From Oryza sativa Japonica Group (taxonomy: Eukaryota; Streptophyta; Magnoliopsida; Poales; Poaceae), in NCBI RefSeq assembly GCF_034140825.1, contig NC_089036.1:25619001-25683000 (forward strand): a stretch of 64,000 nucleotides of DNA, in the 5' to 3' direction. A model generated the notes under the pieces. It ran no database searches and had not been told where the DNA came from. It saw only the letters and a list, made by a program, of their open reading frames with translations. The translations under genes and the position numbers were made by a program. Shown one piece after another: positions 60,718-64,000 of the stretch. The stretch's first letter is position 1, and the number at the start of each line of letters is the position of its first letter.

Positions 60718-62208
60718 GGAATAAGTCGACTCCCTCAATTACACGTACAATCTCATTCATACCCCTTAACCAAAATACCAGATATTTTGAACCCTCTACA
60801 TGGAAATCGGTGCAAAATGACTCCCTAATGGTTATAAAGGTAGTTTTCGCTGATCATGGCGTCGACTTGTTAAATTAAAGTTGTCTTCAAGTCTCATGTG
60901 ACGTTACAATAACAACGATAATAAAAATAATGCGTGGGACGAATGGGGCAGGGACCGTTCCTCCCCTTTCTCCTCTCTCTCTACTAACTCTCTCGTGGCT
61001 TGCACGACAGCGACACCGACGAGCTAGAGCGGGGAGGGTGGTCAGTGGCTTTGGCAGATATGGGCGTGGCCTAAGGCAAAGCCATCTCTCACCGAGGAGG
61101 CTGAGTGGCAGTGATGGCTGAGAAGAGGGCTCCCTGATGGGGCTCCACCCAGTGAGTTTGCGCAGCAACCCCATCCCTTCATTGTGCTCCGTGAACTTGT
61201 GTGGCGGCTGATGCCGCCAGAGTCACATGCAGTGCGAATGCGAGCTAGTCGATCTTTCTATGCCCGAAGTAATGATGTCGTGCCCGAGGCGGAGTGGTGG
61301 CCTCGAGGCTCAGCGATGGTGCCCTTCGAGACGGAGCGGCAGCCTTGAGGCGTAACGAGGGACGCGGCCTCAACGCGGATCTATGGCTCGTCGTCAATGA
61401 GGCGCAGTGGCGGCACGGCTTGAGGCGGAGCGACGGCGGCGCGGCCTCGAGGGAAGGGGGCTCGTCAAAGCCCCTGAGCCGATCGCAATCTCCTCCGCGC
61501 ATATCTCGCCGCAATCCCCTCTGTCCGTCCTTCGCTGCTCGTCACCCGACGTATCTCTTCACCGCAATCCCCTCCGAGTTCACCTTGTACAACATCAGCC
61601 ACACTAGCACCACAAAATACCCGAACGTTTTGCTTCGAAGCCCCGCCATCCAGTACACCACCACTGTGAACTCCACGGTCAGCGCCAGTTGGAACGGAAG
61701 GAACACCACCGTGGATGATGTCATGCTGTATATGCCCAACGATATCTCCTTGGCCAGGATCTCCTGTTCCTGCATGAAGATGGGTAACGCTTCCATGGTT
61801 GATGACAGCAGGAAGGTGAAGAGGCCGACGGGCTCCGCCACCTTCTCACGCGGGAGCTGGCTGGCTGCTGCTTCACCTGCTCGGAAGTGGCGCCAGAGCG
61901 CATCCACAGAGTTGATGGAGAACTTGCGGAGGCGAGAGAGCAGCGGAGGGTGTCGACGGTGCCTTGGTGGAGGACACAACCATTGTCGTGCTAGGTGCAT
62001 CGTGTCGGGAAATGAGAAAAGGAGGAGAGAATGTGACACTGACACGTGGGACCTGTATGATGACGTAGCCGGTTAGAGCGGGTCAACGTGCCACGTCAGA
62101 AAAAAAAAAAACCACTCTCAAATCCGTTGAGGGAGTCAAATTACACTGATTTCAATAATTGGAGAGTTAGGATATCTGGTATTGTGGTTACAGGATATGA
62201 ATTAGATT

Positions 62209-62243
<35 letters not shown>

Positions 62244-62264
62244 GGAACCAAAGTCAACTTATCC
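60718..62264. mobile_element. Pack-MULE, GGAATAAGTT family (copy 4), with an ABCG fragment
   Basis: The left end GGAATAAGTCGACTCCCTC and the inverted right end (GGATAAGTTGACTTTGGTTC) are related, and the arms share the GGGAGTCAAATTACACTGATTT-type block. A perfect 9-bp target copy GCTGAGAAA lies at 60,709-60,717 and 62,265-62,273. A (TA)n run of about 15 units at 62,212-62,240 lies in the right arm. The interior carries a captured host-gene fragment (see 61,580-61,840). Confidence 0.88.
61580..61840 (-). pseudogene. Captured fragment of an ABCG transporter membrane domain
   Basis: Within a 167-codon minus-strand frame (61,542-62,045), the part reading VGLFTFLLSSTMEALPIFMQ, EILAKEISLGIYSM, TVVFLPFQLAL and VYWMAGLRSKTFGYFV matches in order the transmembrane region of half-size ABCG (WBC) transporters: the FTFLLSSTTEALPIFxxE block, the VFLPF helix and the VYWLVGLR block. 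Only about 85 residues are present and the nucleotide-binding domain is absent, so it is a fragment, not a transporter. The residues around it do not match and probably come from other sources. Family recognised from memory of the motifs. Confidence 0.68.
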
Positions 62265-62273
62265 GCTGAGAAA

Positions 62274-62859
62274 GCTACTCACGTCCCAATTCCGAATCAG
62301 CTTGTACTTTTGCCGTGTTCCCTTCTTGAAATCGCAAGGATTTTCATCCCCATCGGTCACCTCACAAGTTGGGAACTGGAAACGCCATGGTCGCAGGCTC
62401 CCTCGGCGCGCGAGCAGCGCAGTTGCACTCGGTGAATTGTCTCTATCACACAATTCACAAGCTGGATGTCTCGCGTACAGAATAATGTACTCCAAGGCGA
62501 AGTGAGTAATTAGGCCAAACGGTAAGACTTGTTCAGTGTTCACTCATCGCAGTGTTGGCCAAAATAGCTCAGCTGTGTGGCACTCTGATTTATCCGGCGA
62601 CGTGGTAACCAAGAATTGCCAACTCCAAATAGGAAGTATCGTGATCGCTAGGGAAGAGCCCACCTCGACCGGCTCGACGGTCCCGATCGACTATCTCAAT
62701 TTACCCTTGTTCGTGACTAGAGGAGATGACCTCGTAGGCTCGTACGTTTACACTTTTGGATTGACCTGAACAGAGACAATATGGAGTACCCCAGTATATA
62801 GTATGTAGCTTCAACCAAGCGCATCCCTGATCCCTCTTCTCGTACCAATTCTGCTCCAA
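62274..62859 (+). promoter_or_regulatory. Upstream region of the second F-box gene
   Basis: Mixed-composition spacer between the Pack-MULE and the F-box start. No clear TATA box is seen, and the frames present are short. Confidence 0.4.
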
Positions 62860-64000
62860 ATGGTAAGGAAGATGACATTCCCCGATGAGATCATAGCCAA
62901 CATCCTGACACGGCTACCGCCCAAGGAGCTCGTCCGCGCGCGAGTCGTGTGCAAGCAATGGCACGCCTTGACGTCGGAACACCTCTTCATGCACACAAAC
63001 CTCCTGCGCACCAACGCCGGTCACCCCGTCATCGCCGGCTTCTTCCTCAACGACGAGATCCACGAGACGTTCAGCTACAACCCCCTCCTCCGAGGCTATT
63101 CCAGCCCCGACCTCTCGTTCATCCCGACCACCGCCGACACGGCTAACTCCGAGACCTACGTCACCAGCTCCTGCCACGGGCTTCTCCTCTGCCGCCGCCG
63201 TCGACGCATCGACGGCGAGCTTGGCGTGTACAGAGCACGGCACTACGTCTGCAACCCGGAAACCATGGAATTCTTCGAGGTTGACGTCCCGGCCGGCGCC
63301 GGTGGCGCCGGCCAATATCTGAACCTCGCCTACGACCCGTTGAAGTCGCGGCACCAGTACAGGATCGTCGCGCGCGGGCACGACGGCATCCGCGTCTACT
63401 CCTCCCGGACACGTTCTTGGCGCACGGCGGTCCGGTACGACGGCCGCTGCCGCCGCAGCCCGTTCGCGGGGCTCCGCCACCCGCGTGGCGTCTTCTGGAA
63501 CGGCTCGCTGGTGTGGGCGATGCTGTCGCCTCGCCTCCTCCGCTTCGCCATCGACAGCGGGGAGCTGAGCGAGATGCCGCTGCCGCCGAGGCTGCGGTCC
63601 GAGGGCTGGTTCCACGCCGGGTGGGTGTACGCCTACGTCGGCGAGTCCGGCGGCCGGCTGCAGGTGATCGGGTACACCGACGAGGAGAGGCGGGCCGCCT
63701 GCTTCGACGTGCTGGAGATGCGCGACGACGAGGAGGGGGAGTGGACGGTGCTGTACCGCGTCGACCTGACGCGGGTTAAGGAGCTCTACGACCCCGGCGA
63801 CGACGACGGCGCGCGCGTGGCGAGGGTGACGCTGGAGCACTTCTCGTGGGGAGGCGCGCCGCTGCACGTCGTGCGGGGGCCCGGGGAGGCGGGGCGGCAC
63901 GGCGTGCTGTTCTTCAGCGTGCCCGGGAAGATCGCGTGCTACGACGCCGAGAGCCGGGCGGTCTCGGTGGTCTGGCAGGACACGGCGACGACGTCGTCGC
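62860..64000 (+). CDS. F-box protein, tandem paralogue, runs off the window
   Basis: Open from MVRKMTFPDEIIANILTRLP to the right edge with no stop (380 codons visible). The F-box is FPDEIIANILTRLPPKELVR with VCKQWHALTSEHLFMH. The FBA-type repeats follow in the same order as in the gene at 59,120 (SSCHGLLLCRR, YVCNPETMEFFEVD, GVFWNGSLVWAM, LYRVDLTRVKELYD, FFSVPGKIACYD). Judging from the paralogue only about 20-30 residues are missing beyond the edge. Likely SCF substrate receptor with unknown target. Confidence 0.87.
   Translation, partial: MVRKMTFPDEIIANILTRLPPKELVRARVVCKQWHALTSEHLFMHTNLLRTNAGHPVIAGFFLNDEIHETFSYNPLLRGYSSPDLSFIPTTADTANSETYVTSSCHGLLLCRRRRRIDGELGVYRARHYVCNPETMEFFEVDVPAGAGGAGQYLNLAYDPLKSRHQYRIVARGHDGIRVYSSRTRSWRTAVRYDGRCRRSPFAGLRHPRGVFWNGSLVWAMLSPRLLRFAIDSGELSEMPLPPRLRSEGWFHAGWVYAYVGESGGRLQVIGYTDEERRAACFDVLEMRDDEEGEWTVLYRVDLTRVKELYDPGDDDGARVARVTLEHFSWGGAPLHVVRGPGEAGRHGVLFFSVPGKIACYDAESRAVSVVWQDTATTSS

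Overview
This window is nuclear DNA of a grass and matches rice (Oryza sativa or a very close relative), long arm of chromosome 2. Intron-bearing genes have GC-rich 5' halves, and the intergenic DNA is packed with MITEs, Helitrons and Mutator-like elements (MULEs). I recognise four landmark genes in order: OsARF8 (auxin response factor with a miR160 site), OsPIP2;2 (plasma-membrane aquaporin), OsPSKR1 (phytosulfokine receptor kinase) and CAL1/OsAFP1 (defensin-like protein). These names come from memory of the proteins and of their order on rice chromosome 2. No search was run.

Layout. 1-3,200: ARF8 with promoter. 3,200-14,000: gene-poor, with a Helitron, Stowaway and Tourist MITEs and a 1.3-kb MULE. 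14,056-14,277: UBL5/Hub1-type ubiquitin-like gene. 17,544-18,217: possible small three-exon gene of unknown function. 20,724-21,236: S40/DUF584 senescence-regulator gene. 23,063-26,770: an old MULE carrying a younger MULE and a solo LTR. 28,893-29,571: a compact TRIM-type LTR element. 30,058-33,333: PIP2;2 with four exons. 34,191-42,232: an 8.04-kb MULE with long sub-repeated inverted ends. It carries a MuDR-type transposase (one in-frame stop) and a nine-exon plant-mobile-domain (PMD) gene that can be read through without a break. 43,445-46,603: PSKR1, intronless. 49,448-52,597: a Stowaway MITE hosting two nested Helitrons. 54,529-56,461: MULE plus a MULE arm. 57,687-58,029: CAL1, with a fold-back repeat downstream. 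59,120 to the right edge: two tandem F-box genes separated by a Pack-MULE holding an ABCG-transporter fragment.

The host genes are independent eukaryotic units, not an operon. They cover auxin transcription, splicing-related ubiquitin-like modification, senescence, water transport, peptide-hormone perception, defence or cadmium allocation, and SCF substrate selection. The most unusual content is the transposon layer: the PMD-bearing MULE whose passenger gene looks better preserved than its transposase, the ABCG-capturing Pack-MULE, a family of four GGAATAAGTT-ended MULEs with recognisable target duplications, and a Helitron sitting four bases inside the end of a sister Helitron.
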